Assembly: GCF_002196855.1 (NCBI RefSeq)
Contig: NZ_NIPW01000006.1
Coordinates: forward strand, 62,001-126,000
Direction: 5' to 3'
Length of the DNA stretch: 64,000 nucleotides
Source: Haematobacter genomosp. 1
Lineage (GTDB): Bacteria > Pseudomonadota > Alphaproteobacteria > Rhodobacterales > Rhodobacteraceae
Positions 52,481 through 61,188 of this stretch are shown in pieces. The notes below the pieces were generated by a model. That model was not told where the DNA came from. It did not search any database and saw nothing but the letters and a program-made list of their open reading frames with translations. Every line of letters begins with the position of its first letter. Within the stretch, counting starts at the first letter, position 1. Both the position numbers and the translations under genes were made by a program.

Positions 52481-52646
52481 TTAGCAGGCTGCTGAAAACG
52501 GCTTTCTGGCCAGTGTTGGAGCGGAAATCGTTCGCAATCTGACGAAACCCAGCCGGAAATCTATAGACTTCCGGGCGTTTCCGGGCGGATTTTCCGATTT
52601 CCGGCACAGAGGCATGACATTTCAGGACTTTTCAGCAGCCTGTTAG
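52481..52646. mobile_element. MITE-like element, copy B (intact ends)
   Basis: Perfect 14-bp terminal inverted repeats CAGGCTGCTGAAAA (52485-52498) and TTTTCAGCAGCCTG (52629-52642), flanked by TTAG on both sides (52481-52484, 52643-52646). Interior of 158 bp without coding capacity; about 11 bp longer than copy A because of an added GGGCG-type stretch near the centre. The TTAG duplication fits YTAR targets of IS5-group transposases, so the transposase probably acts in trans; none is in this window. Confidence 0.88.
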
Positions 52647-52698
52647 CAAAATGCCGTAGGTCGGTCACATCAGGCCCGGCTGGCCCCGGACGTCTCCG

Positions 52699-53172
52699 TC
52701 AGCCCCGATCCCGCAGAAGGCGCTGCTTCTGCCGGTTCCAGTCGCGCTTGGCTTCGGTCTCGCGCTTGTCGGCGACTTTCTTGCCCTTGGCGATGCCGAT
52801 TTTCAGCTTCACGATGCCGCGGTCATTGAAATACATCGACAGGGGAACAATGGTCATCCCCTCCCGCGCGGTGGCGTTCCAGAGCCGCGACAGTTCCCGC
52901 CGGGAGACGAGGAGCTTGCGCCGCCGCCGCTCCTCATGTCCGAAGATCCCGGCTTCCTTGTAGGCCGCGATATAGGAGTTGATGAGCCACAGCTCCCCCT
53001 GCTCCACATTCGCATAGCTTTCCGCAATGTTTGACTGACCGCGGCGGAGGGATTTCACCTCCGACCCCGTCAGCATGATACCGGCTTCGAGGTCGCTCTC
53101 GATGAAATAGTCGAACCGCGCGCGGCGGTTCTCGGCGATGAGCTTGGAGTTGGGATCGGATTTCTGGGCCAT
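52699..53172 (-). CDS. smpB: SsrA-binding protein SmpB
   Basis: 157 residues from ATG 53172. [69 protein letters not shown] and the basic C-terminal tail [20 protein letters not shown] are diagnostic. It binds tmRNA for ribosome rescue. It follows dapA on the same strand, separated by about 106 bases with a strong hairpin. tmRNA was not found in the window. Confidence 0.96.
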   Translation of the reverse strand: MAQKSDPNSKLIAENRRARFDYFIESDLEAGIMLTGSEVKSLRRGQSNIAESYANVEQGELWLINSYIAAYKEAGIFGHEERRRRKLLVSRRELSRLWNATAREGMTIVPLSMYFNDRGIVKLKIGIAKGKKVADKRETEAKRDWNRQKQRLLRDRG

Positions 53173-53223
53173 GATCGCCGTCAGATAGGGGAGAGGGAGG
53201 GCCCTGTCCACTCACTTGCCGCA

Positions 53224-53248
53224 CATCGGGGGGTCAACCCCCCCGATG
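53224..53248 (-). terminator. G/C hairpin between dapA and smpB
   Basis: CATCGGGGGG (53224-53233) pairs with CCCCCCGATG (53239-53248) around TCAAC. No T-run, so it may only partly stop dapA transcription or separate mRNA segments. Confidence 0.55.
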
Positions 53249-53278
53249 GCGTTGCGGAAATGCGCCCTGCACCCTGCT

Positions 53279-54151
53279 TCAGAGAAGCCCCGCATGCTCC
53301 ATCGCCGCGCGGATTGCGGCCTTGGTGCCTTCGGTGAGCGGGGTGAGCGGCAGGCGCACCTCCTCCGCGCAGCGCCCGAGCAGCGACAGGCCGTATTTCG
53401 CCCCTGCCACGCCCGGCTCAAGGAAGATCGCGGTATGCAGCGGCATCAGCCTGTCCTGATAGTCCAGCGCCTTGGCGTAATCGCCTGCGAGCGTCGCCGC
53501 CTGAAACTCGGCGCAGAGCCGGGGGGCTACATTGGCCGTGACGGAGATGCAGCCAACGCCGCCATGGGCGTTGAAGCCGAGCGCCGTCGCATCCTCGCCC
53601 GAGAGCTGGATGAAGTCCGGCCCGCAGAACTGCCGCTGGAGCGACACCCGTTCGATCCGGCCGGTCGCGTCCTTTACGCCCACGATCCGCGGCAACTTCG
53701 CAAGCGCGCCCATCGTTTCCGGCATCATGTCCACCACGGAGCGTCCGGGGATGTTGTAGATGATGATCGGCAGGGAGGAAGCGTCGTGCATCGCGGTGAA
53801 ATGCGCGACCATGCCCGCCTGCGTGGGCTTGTTGTAGTAGGGCGTCACGACGAGCGCCGCCGTGGCGCCTGCGGCTTCTGCGTGGCGGATCAGGTCGATC
53901 CCCTCCGCCGTCGCGTTGGAGCCGGCGCCCGCGATCACCGGCACGCGGCCACGGGCGACGCGCACGACCTCCTCGATGACGCGGCCATGCTCTTCATGCG
54001 TGACCGTCGGGCTTTCACCAGTGGTGCCGACGGGGACGAGGCCGCTCGACCCCTCCGCGATATGCCATTCGACCAAGCTTTCGAGCGTGGCGAGATCAAG
54101 CTTTCCGTCCTTGAACGGCGTGACCAGAGCTGGAAGAGACCCCTTGAACAT
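53279..54151 (-). CDS. dapA: 4-hydroxy-tetrahydrodipicolinate synthase
   Basis: 290 residues. GTTGESPTV near residue 45, [14 protein letters not shown], the catalytic Tyr in IYNIPGRS, the Schiff-base Lys in IVGVKDATG (about residue 161) and [12 protein letters not shown] are complete. It condenses pyruvate with aspartate semialdehyde in lysine/diaminopimelate synthesis, supplying peptidoglycan. A clear promoter and AAGGAGG ribosome site are upstream. Confidence 0.96.
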   Translation of the reverse strand: MFKGSLPALVTPFKDGKLDLATLESLVEWHIAEGSSGLVPVGTTGESPTVTHEEHGRVIEEVVRVARGRVPVIAGAGSNATAEGIDLIRHAEAAGATAALVVTPYYNKPTQAGMVAHFTAMHDASSLPIIIYNIPGRSVVDMMPETMGALAKLPRIVGVKDATGRIERVSLQRQFCGPDFIQLSGEDATALGFNAHGGVGCISVTANVAPRLCAEFQAATLAGDYAKALDYQDRLMPLHTAIFLEPGVAGAKYGLSLLGRCAEEVRLPLTPLTEGTKAAIRAAMEHAGLL

Positions 54152-54192
54152 CGTGCACCTCCTTGGGCTTCCGGCCCGGTTCCTTCGGGCGC

Positions 54193-54221
54193 CTTTTAAT
54201 CATCGCGGAAGCGGTTGCCAA
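54193..54221 (-). promoter_or_regulatory. promoter of dapA
   Basis: On the minus strand: TTGGCA (54221-54216), 17-base spacer, TAAAAG (54198-54193), then AAGGAGG seven bases before ATG 54151. Confidence 0.7.
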
Positions 54222-54237
54222 CTGGCCCTATTGTGAG

Positions 54238-54266
54238 TTGGAGGACGCCTCTCGCATCGCTACACT
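54238..54266 (+). promoter_or_regulatory. promoter of the slt gene
   Basis: TTGGAG (54238-54243), 17-base spacer, TACACT (54261-54266), giving a leader of about 24 bases. It is back to back with the dapA promoter. Confidence 0.55.
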
Positions 54267-54296
54267 CCCGGCAAAACAAGAAGCAGGTTCCGTCAC

Positions 54297-56252
54297 ATGT
54301 CCCGTCTCGTCCCCGCCGTTGCCGCGGCCTTTCTGCTGGCCTCGTTCGCCGCGCCCTTTGCCCAGGCCGCGGCGGAGCAGCGTCCGGCGAACCGTCTCGC
54401 CGCCGCGCTGGACGCGGCCGGGCGGCAGGACTGGGACGCCGCGCAGGCTTCTGCCCGGACATCCGGGCCCATCGCGGCGGACATCATCGAATGGCTCCGG
54501 CTCCGGCAGGGGGAAGGGAGTTTCGGCGCCTATACCGCCTTCGTGGCGCGGCACGGCGACTGGCCGGGGATAGACCTCGTGCGGCGACGGGGGGAGGCGG
54601 CCATTCCGCCGGGCGCCGACCCGGACCGGGTGATCGGCTTCTTCGGGACGCAGCGCCCGCTGACCGGGCAGGGGGCGCTGGCGCTCGGCGCGGCCTGGAA
54701 GGCCAAGGGGCAGACGGACAAGGCCGCGGCGGTCGTCACCCGCGCCTGGCGGGAACTGCCGCTCACCGAGAGCGAGCAGGCGGCGCTGATCTCCGCCTGG
54801 CCCGCGCTGCTGGCCAAGCATCATGTCGAGCGGCTGGACAACATGCTCTGGCGCGAACGGTTTACGGATGCGGAGCGGATGCTGCCGCTGGTCAACGGGA
54901 ACTGGCAGGCGCTGGCGCGCGCGCGGATCGCCCTGCGACGCGATCTGCCGGGGGTGGACGGTTTCATCAATGCGGTGCCCGACAGGGCGCAGTCGGACCC
55001 GGGTCTTGCCTGGGAGCGGTTCGCCTGGCGGATGCGCAAGAGCCGGTATGAGGAGGCGGCACTGTATCTCGACGGGCTGGACCGCAGCCCCGCCTCGCTC
55101 GGCAGGCCGGAGATCTGGGCGGAGCGGCGGGCGCTGCTTGCACGGCGGGAGATGCGGCTGGGCGATACCAAGCTGGCCTACCGGCTGGCCTCGCAGCACG
55201 GGCTGACAAAAGGCGCGGATTACGCCGATCTCGAATGGCTCGCGGGCTATATCGCGCTGCAGCGGCTCAACAATCCCCGGCAGGCGATGACGCATTTCCG
55301 CAATGTGCGGACGGCGGTGAACTCTCCCATCAGCCTAGGGCGCGCAGCCTATTGGGAAGGGCGCGCGGCGGAAGCTGCGGGCGATCGCAAGGCCGCCGGA
55401 GCGGCCTATGCGCTGGCCGCCGAGTTCCAGACCGGCTTCTATGGCCAGCTCGCGGCGGAGCGGATCGGCCAGCCCATGAAGACCGATCTGGCAGGAACGG
55501 CCAAGGTGCCCGACTGGCGTGGCGCTCCCTTCACCCGCGATTCGCGGTTTCAGGCGGCAGAGCTTTTGCAGGCGGCAGGGGCCCGCGATCAGGCGAAGCG
55601 GTTCTACATCGCGCTCGCCGATTCGCTCGATGCGGGCGGATTGGCGCAGCTGGGGGAGGCGGCGCTGGCGAAGGGGGAGCCGAATATCGCGCTTCTGGTC
55701 GCGAAGGAGGCGGCCTCCCGCTCCATCGTGCTGCCGCGCGCCTATTTCCCCACGATGGAACTCGCCCGGCTCGACCTGCCGGTGGAGCGGGCTCTGGCCC
55801 TGTCCATCGCCCGGCGGGAGAGCGAGTTCGACGCGGGCGTCGTGTCCTCCGCTGGCGCGCGCGGGCTGATGCAGGTCATGCCCGGCACCGCAGAGCAGAT
55901 GTCGCGCAAGCTGGGCGTGGCCTTCGCGCCGCAGAAGCTCACCAGCGACTGGACCTACAACGCGCGGATGGGCGCCGCCTATCTCGCCCATTTGCAGGAG
56001 GAGTTCGGCGGTTCCGTGGCTTTGCTGGCGGCGGGCTACAACGCAGGGCCGGGGCGGGTCCGGGAATGGATCGCGACCTATGGCGACCCCCGTTCACGTG
56101 AGGTGGACGTGGTGGACTGGATCGAGAGCATCCCGTTCACCGAAACCCGGAACTACGTGATGCGCGTGGCGGAGGCACTCCCCATCTATCGCGCGCGGCT
56201 TGCCGGAAAGACGGTGGAACTGCGCCCCACGGCGGATCTGAAGTCTCGGTAG
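54297..56252 (+). CDS. slt: soluble lytic murein transglycosylase
   Basis: 651 residues. Cleavable signal peptide (LVPAVAAAFLLASFAAPFAQA). A long helical superhelix (TPR-like/U-domain, about residues 30-480) precedes the C-terminal SLT domain: LSIARRESEFDAGVVSSAGARGLMQVMPGTAEQMSR with the catalytic Glu, LLAAGYNAGPGRVREWI and ETRNYVMRVAEALPIYR. It cleaves peptidoglycan in the periplasm with 1,6-anhydro products. Divergent from dapA, so wall precursor synthesis and wall cleavage share a control region. Confidence 0.93.
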   Translation: MSRLVPAVAAAFLLASFAAPFAQAAAEQRPANRLAAALDAAGRQDWDAAQASARTSGPIAADIIEWLRLRQGEGSFGAYTAFVARHGDWPGIDLVRRRGEAAIPPGADPDRVIGFFGTQRPLTGQGALALGAAWKAKGQTDKAAAVVTRAWRELPLTESEQAALISAWPALLAKHHVERLDNMLWRERFTDAERMLPLVNGNWQALARARIALRRDLPGVDGFINAVPDRAQSDPGLAWERFAWRMRKSRYEEAALYLDGLDRSPASLGRPEIWAERRALLARREMRLGDTKLAYRLASQHGLTKGADYADLEWLAGYIALQRLNNPRQAMTHFRNVRTAVNSPISLGRAAYWEGRAAEAAGDRKAAGAAYALAAEFQTGFYGQLAAERIGQPMKTDLAGTAKVPDWRGAPFTRDSRFQAAELLQAAGARDQAKRFYIALADSLDAGGLAQLGEAALAKGEPNIALLVAKEAASRSIVLPRAYFPTMELARLDLPVERALALSIARRESEFDAGVVSSAGARGLMQVMPGTAEQMSRKLGVAFAPQKLTSDWTYNARMGAAYLAHLQEEFGGSVALLAAGYNAGPGRVREWIATYGDPRSREVDVVDWIESIPFTETRNYVMRVAEALPIYRARLAGKTVELRPTADLKSR

Positions 56253-56474
56253 AGCGGGCAAGTTGCGCTGGAACGGGCGTCCGGTCCCGCAGGTCCGGGC
56301 GGTTCCGTCAGGGGCGGACCCATCCATCCGCCTGCGCCGGAGCAAAGGCGGCTTGGCATTGCGGCGGCATCTCTCGAAGGCATTTCGAATGGTGCGAGTG
56401 CGGGGGCGCAGCCGCGCGATGACGCCTGTGAACCGGACCCCAGTCAGGCAGAGCCGCGCGCCATCCGCCCCCTT

Positions 56475-57389
56475 TCAGGGGGAGGTGATCGCGGCCTCTG
56501 CCCGTGCGGCGGCGGCGGCCCGCGCGGCCACCTTCCGTTCCCGCCAGAGCGTGAACAGCCCGGCGCCGACCACGATGGCCGCGCCGATCACCAGGTTCCA
56601 TGCCAGCGTCTCGCCGAAAATCGTCAGGCCGATCACCGCGACGAAGGGAAGCTGGAAATAGGCAAAGGGCTGCACCGCGCTCGCCTCCGCCACCTCGTAG
56701 CAGCGGATCAGCATGTAGTGGGAGAGCACGCCCACACAGCACAGAAGCAGCATCCAGCCCCAATCCGGCGCGCTCATCGGTTGCCAATTGGGCAGGCCCA
56801 CCGCCGTCATCACCACGGCACCCACCGTTCCCGTCCAGAAGAAGCTGACGCCCGCGCTGTCCTTCTGGCCGACGTAACGGGTCAGAAGCCCGTAGATCGC
56901 AAAGGAAGTGGCGGAGATGAACGGGACCAGTGCCACTGCCGAAAAGACGTGATGTCCGGGCCGCAGGATCACCAACACCCCGAGGAAACCCACGGCGATC
57001 GCGGCCCAGCGGCGCCAGCCGACCTTCTCCCCCAGAATCGGGCCGGAGAGCGCCGCGACGATGAGCGGATAGGCGGTGAAGATCGCATGCGTCTCCACCA
57101 GCCCCAGCAGGGTGAAGGCCAGCACCATCACGCAGATCTCGAAGGCGAGGAGCAGGCCGCGGAGGATCTGGAGCTTCGGATAGGCGGGCCGGAGCGCCCG
57201 GCGCAGGCCGCCCGGCATCCGCGCCGCCAGCGCCACGCAAAAGGCGGCGAAGAACCAGTAGCGGATCATCGTCACCATCAGCACGTTGTATTCGCCCGCG
57301 AGATGGCGCGAAATCCCGTCCTGCACCGCAAAGACGAAGGTCGTGCAGATCATCAGCACGATGCCGAGACGGGTGTTCTGTTGTGCCAT
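56475..57389 (-). CDS. DMT-superfamily (EamA) transporter
   Basis: 304 residues from ATG 57389 with ten hydrophobic segments arranged as two EamA repeats. Typical pieces: LMICTTFVFAVQDGISRHLA in helix 1, RGLLLAFEICVMVLAFTLLGLVETHAI, and in the second half LSHYMLIRCYEVAEASAVQPFAYFQLPFVAVIGLTIFGE. The family exports amino acids, metabolites or drugs. The stop codon lies inside a small CCCCC/GGGGG hairpin. It starts 18 bases after mnmD on the same strand. The 222 bp between its end and slt hold no gene I can support. Confidence 0.88.
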   Translation of the reverse strand: MAQQNTRLGIVLMICTTFVFAVQDGISRHLAGEYNVLMVTMIRYWFFAAFCVALAARMPGGLRRALRPAYPKLQILRGLLLAFEICVMVLAFTLLGLVETHAIFTAYPLIVAALSGPILGEKVGWRRWAAIAVGFLGVLVILRPGHHVFSAVALVPFISATSFAIYGLLTRYVGQKDSAGVSFFWTGTVGAVVMTAVGLPNWQPMSAPDWGWMLLLCCVGVLSHYMLIRCYEVAEASAVQPFAYFQLPFVAVIGLTIFGETLAWNLVIGAAIVVGAGLFTLWRERKVAARAAAAARAEAAITSP

Positions 57390-57407
57390 GGCTGGTCAGC
57401 GTCCGCT

Positions 57408-58094
57408 TCAGGGTGTGAGCAGACGACCAGCGGTCATATGCCGCTTGCGTCCGTATCCCTCTCTGCGCTCTACCGCAAATCCCGCCGCCTGCAAGGCCCG
57501 CCGCACATGTCCCGCAGCCGTATAGGTGGCAAAGGTGCCGCCCGGACACGTGTGAGCGGCGACGGCGACCATCAGCGCCTCATTCCACAGCTCCGGGTTC
57601 TTGGCGGGGGAGAAGCCGTCGAGGAACCACGCATCCGCCCGCCCCGTCCAGAGCGGCAGCGTCTCCCGCGCATCGCCCTCTACGATCTCCACCTCCGCCG
57701 GGCCGAGGGGGAAGCGGCGCTCCCCTCCCGCCCATGCCGAGAGCAGCGGCTCCGCCATGCCCGCGGCCTCCGGGAAGGCGGAGAGCGCGCGGGCCATGTC
57801 ATCCGCGCGCATCGGGAAGGCCTCGAAACTGGTAAAGCGGAAGCTGCCGGGAAGGTCCGCCGCCTGCCATGCCAGAACGGTCGCGATCAGGTTCAGCCCG
57901 GTGCCGAATCCCAGCTCAGCGATGTGGAAGCCGTCTTGGAACCGCGCGGGCAGATCATTGCCGCCAAGGAAAACATGCCGCGTCTCCGCCAGCCCGTCGC
58001 CCAGCGAGAAATACGGGTCGTCGAAGCGGCGGGCGACCGGCACGCCGCCGTCGCGCCAGTCGATCTGGGCCGTGTCGGAAGGTGTGTGCGGCAT
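57408..58094 (-). CDS. mnmD: tRNA (5-methylaminomethyl-2-thiouridine)(34)-methyltransferase
   Basis: 228 residues, equal to the N-terminal half of bifunctional MnmC. IDWRDGGVPVARRFDDPYFS, the SAM-binding ELGFGTGLNLIAT, FTSFEAFPMR, WFLDGFSPAKNPELW and GGTFATYTAAGHVRRALQAAGFAVE with GYGRKRHM are characteristic. It makes the last methylation of the wobble modification mnm5s2U34. In E. coli an FAD oxidoreductase domain is fused to it; here such a protein is encoded divergently 69 bp away. Confidence 0.92.
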   Translation of the reverse strand: MPHTPSDTAQIDWRDGGVPVARRFDDPYFSLGDGLAETRHVFLGGNDLPARFQDGFHIAELGFGTGLNLIATVLAWQAADLPGSFRFTSFEAFPMRADDMARALSAFPEAAGMAEPLLSAWAGGERRFPLGPAEVEIVEGDARETLPLWTGRADAWFLDGFSPAKNPELWNEALMVAVAAHTCPGGTFATYTAAGHVRRALQAAGFAVERREGYGRKRHMTAGRLLTP

Positions 58095-58110
58095 GGCATG
58101 GTCCTCAAGG

Positions 58111-58130
58111 CTGTTCCGGGGCTAGAACAG
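58111..58130. promoter_or_regulatory. inverted repeat between the divergent mnmD and FAD genes
   Basis: CTGTTC (58111-58116), 8-base spacer, GAACAG (58125-58130). It could be an operator shared by both genes. It is not the direct-repeat GTTC-N7-GTTC of the alphaproteobacterial LexA box. Confidence 0.35.
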
Positions 58131-58163
58131 AGCGGCACGACACACAAGCGGGGAGAGCAGGGC

Positions 58164-59201
58164 ATGACGGATGTGACGGTTTACGGCGCGGGCGTGTTCG
58201 GGCTTTCCATCGCCTGGGCCTGTCTGGAACGCGGAGCCAAGGTGCGGGTGATCGACCCGTCGGGTGTGGGGGCCGGAGCGTCGGGCGGCGTGGTGGGCGC
58301 GCTTGCACCGCATGTGCCGGAGACGTGGAACGAAAAGAAGCAGTTCCAGCTCGACAGCCTGCTGATGGCGGAGACCTGGTGGGCGGGCGTGGCACGGGCC
58401 TCCGGCCGCGATCCGGGCTATGGGCGGACGGGGCGTATCCAGCCGCTCATGAGCGCGGAGGCCGCGACGCTGGCCCGCACGCGGGAGGCCACGGCCGAAG
58501 CGCTCTGGACGGGGGCGGCGAGCTGGCGTGTGCGCCCTGTTTCCGCTGGCGAAGGCGACTGGCTCCCCCCCGGTGTGGTCGAGGTGGTGGAGGATACCCT
58601 CACCGCCCGCATCCTGCCCGCCGCAGCTTGCGAGGCGCTGGCCCATGCGATCATCGCCCGGGGGGGCGATGTGCGGCGGGAGGGCGCGCCCTATGGCCGG
58701 GTGGTCTGGGCCACCGGCTGGACGGGGCTGGCGGCGCTGTCCCTGGCGCTGGACCGGAAGGTGGGCGGGGGCGTGAAGGGGCAGGCGCTGACCCTCGCGC
58801 TTCCGGCGGCGGAGCGCCCGCAGGTGTTCACCGAAGGCGTTCATATCGTGCCCCATGCCGATGGCACGGTGGCTGTCGGATCCACTTCCGAGCGGGAGTT
58901 CGATGTGCCCGACCGGGTGGACGGTGCGCTCGCGGAGTTGCATGCGCGGGCCGTCGGGCTTTGCCCGGCGCTGGAGGGCGCGCCGGTGGTGCGGTGCTGG
59001 GCAGGGGTAAGGCCGCGTGCGCGGAGCAGGTCCCCCATGCTCGGACCCTGGCCGGGGCGGGCGGATCATTTCATCGCAAACGGCGGCTTCAAGATCGGCT
59101 TCGGCATCGCGCCCAAGGTGGCCGAGGTCATGGCGGACCTCGTGCTGGAGGGGCGGGAGGAGGGCATTCCTTCGGGCTTCCGGGTCGAGGCCAACCTCTG
59201 A
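58164..59201 (+). CDS. FAD-dependent oxidoreductase (DAO family; possible MnmC C-terminal-domain partner)
   Basis: 345 residues from ATG 58164 with GGGAGAGCAGG before it. The N-terminal dinucleotide-binding motif is VYGAGVFGLSIAWACLERGAKVRVID, followed by GASGGVVGALAPHVPE, a GxP-rich substrate domain, and C-terminal WAGVRPRARSRSPMLGPW and ANGGFKIGFGIAPKVAE. This matches the oxidoreductase half of MnmC, which removes the carboxymethyl group from cmnm5U34 so that MnmD can methylate. Position next to mnmD supports that reading, though glycine/D-amino acid oxidase activity is a reasonable alternative. Confidence 0.82.
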   Translation: MTDVTVYGAGVFGLSIAWACLERGAKVRVIDPSGVGAGASGGVVGALAPHVPETWNEKKQFQLDSLLMAETWWAGVARASGRDPGYGRTGRIQPLMSAEAATLARTREATAEALWTGAASWRVRPVSAGEGDWLPPGVVEVVEDTLTARILPAAACEALAHAIIARGGDVRREGAPYGRVVWATGWTGLAALSLALDRKVGGGVKGQALTLALPAAERPQVFTEGVHIVPHADGTVAVGSTSEREFDVPDRVDGALAELHARAVGLCPALEGAPVVRCWAGVRPRARSRSPMLGPWPGRADHFIANGGFKIGFGIAPKVAEVMADLVLEGREEGIPSGFRVEANL

Positions 59202-59455
59202 CGCGCCTGGCGGGCCGGGTAGACATGGCGCATGGTCGATGTCGCCGCGTGCGATGCCGCCGCCGCGGGCGCGCGCCTTGAGGTGATCCCGGGGCGGATG
59301 GGGCGCAGCCCCCTCGCTCCGCGCCAAGTTCCCCATGCGGATCAGGGCAAGCCCGGCATCGGCGGCTATCCCCTTCCGTCGCCGGGAGACATTTCCAACA
59401 CTTGCCCCCTCGCCTCCGCTGTCGCACTGTGCGGCCCGAACGGAAGGGAGCACCC

Positions 59456-61120
59456 ATGCGGCACGGCGGACAGATCCTTGTGGACCAACTGAAGGCGCGG
59501 GGGGTGACGCGCGTCTTCTCCGTTCCGGGGGAGAGCTTTCTGGCTGTCCTTGACGGGCTTTACGACAGCGGGATCGAGAATATCGTCTGCCGTCACGAAG
59601 GCGGCGCGGCCATGATGGCGGAGGCCTATGCCAAGCTTACGGGCGAGCCGGGCGTCTGTTTCGTGACCCGCGGGCCGGGGGCGACCAATGCTTCCGCCGG
59701 GGTGCACGTCGCCCGGCAGGATTCGACCCCGCTCATCCTCTTTGTCGGTCAGATCGCCCGTAGCGACCGCGACCGGGAGGCGTTTCAGGAAATCGACTAC
59801 CGCGCCGTCTTTGGTCCGCTGGCGAAATGGGCCACCGAGATCGATCAGACGGAGCGGATCCCGGAATATGTCTCCCGCGCTTTCCGGCTCGCCGTCTCCG
59901 GCAGGCCCGGCCCGGTGGTGCTGGCCTTGCCGGAGGATGTGCTGGCCGGCCATGCGGATGTGCCCGATCTGGCCCCTGCCGAACCGCGCGCCCCCGCGGT
60001 TGCCGAGGCGGATGTGGCTGCCGTGATGGCGGCGCTGGAGGGGGCGGAGCGCCCGCTCCTCGTCGTCGGCGGGTCGCAATGGTCGGCTCAGGCGGCGGTG
60101 GATCTCGCCCGGTTCGCGGAGGCGCAGAACCTGCCGGTGACGACTTCCTTCCGGCGGCAGGACAGGCTCGACAACCGCCATTCGCATTATGCGGGTTATC
60201 TCGGCGTCGGCATGAACCCGAAGCTCGGCGCGCGTCTGGGCGAGGCGGACCTGCTGATCGTCCTCGGCTCTCGCCTGGGCGATACGGCCACCAATGGTTA
60301 CACGCTGCTCGACCCGGCCGCGCCGGGACCGCGGATCGTGCATGTCCATCCCGACCCGGACGAACTCGGTCATGTCTGGCGGCCGGATGTCGCGGTCGTC
60401 GCGACGGCGCCCGCGATGATCGCCGCCCTCGCCCGCCAGAACGCAGCGCCGAACCCGGTGCGGGAGGGCTGGACCAAGGCGCTCCGCGCGGATTTCGAGG
60501 GCTGGACCCGGCCCAAGGAAACCCCCGGTGCGGTGAAGATGGAACAGGTGATCGGCTGGCTGGCGGAAACGCTTCCCGACGATGCGATCCTGACCAATGG
60601 CGCGGGCAACTTCGCGGCCTTCCTGCATCGCTACTACAGCTATCGCGGCTTCCCTACGGAACTGGCGCCGACGTCGGGCAGCATGGGCTATGGGTTCCCG
60701 GCGGCGATCTCCGCCTCGCTCGAACATCCGGGGCGGCGGGTGGTCTGCGTGGCGGGCGACGGCGATATCCAGATGACGCTGAACGAGTTCTCCACCGCGA
60801 TGCAGCATGGCGCGACCCCGATCACCATCGTCGCCAACAATGGCCAGTATGGCACTATCCGCATGCACCAGGAACGGACCTATCCGGGACGGGTCAGCGG
60901 CACGCGCCTGGCCTCGCCTGATTTCGCGGCGCTGGCGCGGGCCTATGGCGGGCATGGCGAGCGGGTGGAGCGGACGGAGGATTTCGCGGCGGCATTTGAG
61001 CGCGCGGCGGCCTCCGGCAAGCCTGCGATGATCGAACTCGTGCTGGACCCGGAGGCGCTCTCTGCCGGCGCGACGCTGGCCCAGACGCGGGCACAGGGCG
61101 AGGCGGCGCAAAAGGGCTGA
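59456..61120 (+). CDS. thiamine diphosphate-dependent enzyme (acetolactate synthase-like)
   Basis: 554 residues from ATG 59456. N-terminal pyrimidine domain with the catalytic Glu in CRHEGGAAMMAEAYAK, TRGPGATNASAGVHVARQD, central Rossmann-like domain (GGSQWSAQAAVDLARFAEAQNLPVTTSFRRQD) and the ThDP motif GDGDIQMTLNEFSTAMQHGATPITIVANNG. It is similar to IlvB-type and related decarboxylases but no small subunit gene follows, so biosynthetic acetolactate synthase is unlikely; a decarboxylase or carboligase of unknown substrate fits better. The 254 bp upstream contain no gene I can support. A strong terminator follows. Confidence 0.88.
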   Translation: MRHGGQILVDQLKARGVTRVFSVPGESFLAVLDGLYDSGIENIVCRHEGGAAMMAEAYAKLTGEPGVCFVTRGPGATNASAGVHVARQDSTPLILFVGQIARSDRDREAFQEIDYRAVFGPLAKWATEIDQTERIPEYVSRAFRLAVSGRPGPVVLALPEDVLAGHADVPDLAPAEPRAPAVAEADVAAVMAALEGAERPLLVVGGSQWSAQAAVDLARFAEAQNLPVTTSFRRQDRLDNRHSHYAGYLGVGMNPKLGARLGEADLLIVLGSRLGDTATNGYTLLDPAAPGPRIVHVHPDPDELGHVWRPDVAVVATAPAMIAALARQNAAPNPVREGWTKALRADFEGWTRPKETPGAVKMEQVIGWLAETLPDDAILTNGAGNFAAFLHRYYSYRGFPTELAPTSGSMGYGFPAAISASLEHPGRRVVCVAGDGDIQMTLNEFSTAMQHGATPITIVANNGQYGTIRMHQERTYPGRVSGTRLASPDFAALARAYGGHGERVERTEDFAAAFERAAASGKPAMIELVLDPEALSAGATLAQTRAQGEAAQKG

Positions 61121-61140
61121 GCTCCCGGGCCGAAATGAAG

Positions 61141-61166
61141 AAGGGCCGCTCCGGGGAGCGGCCCTT
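61141..61166. terminator. strong bidirectional intrinsic terminator
   Basis: AAGGGCCGCTCC (61141-61152) and GGAGCGGCCCTT (61155-61166) form a perfect stem, followed by TTAATTTT on the plus strand. It serves the ThDP gene and probably the convergent symporter gene. Confidence 0.92.
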
Positions 61167-61188
61167 TTAATTTTGGAAGGCCCGATGC

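Noticed and set aside
59202-59455. Short coding frames in the gap before the ThDP gene
   Set aside because: Frames such as the one starting at 59232 run into the ThDP gene out of phase and show no motif or ribosome site; I see no gene here.
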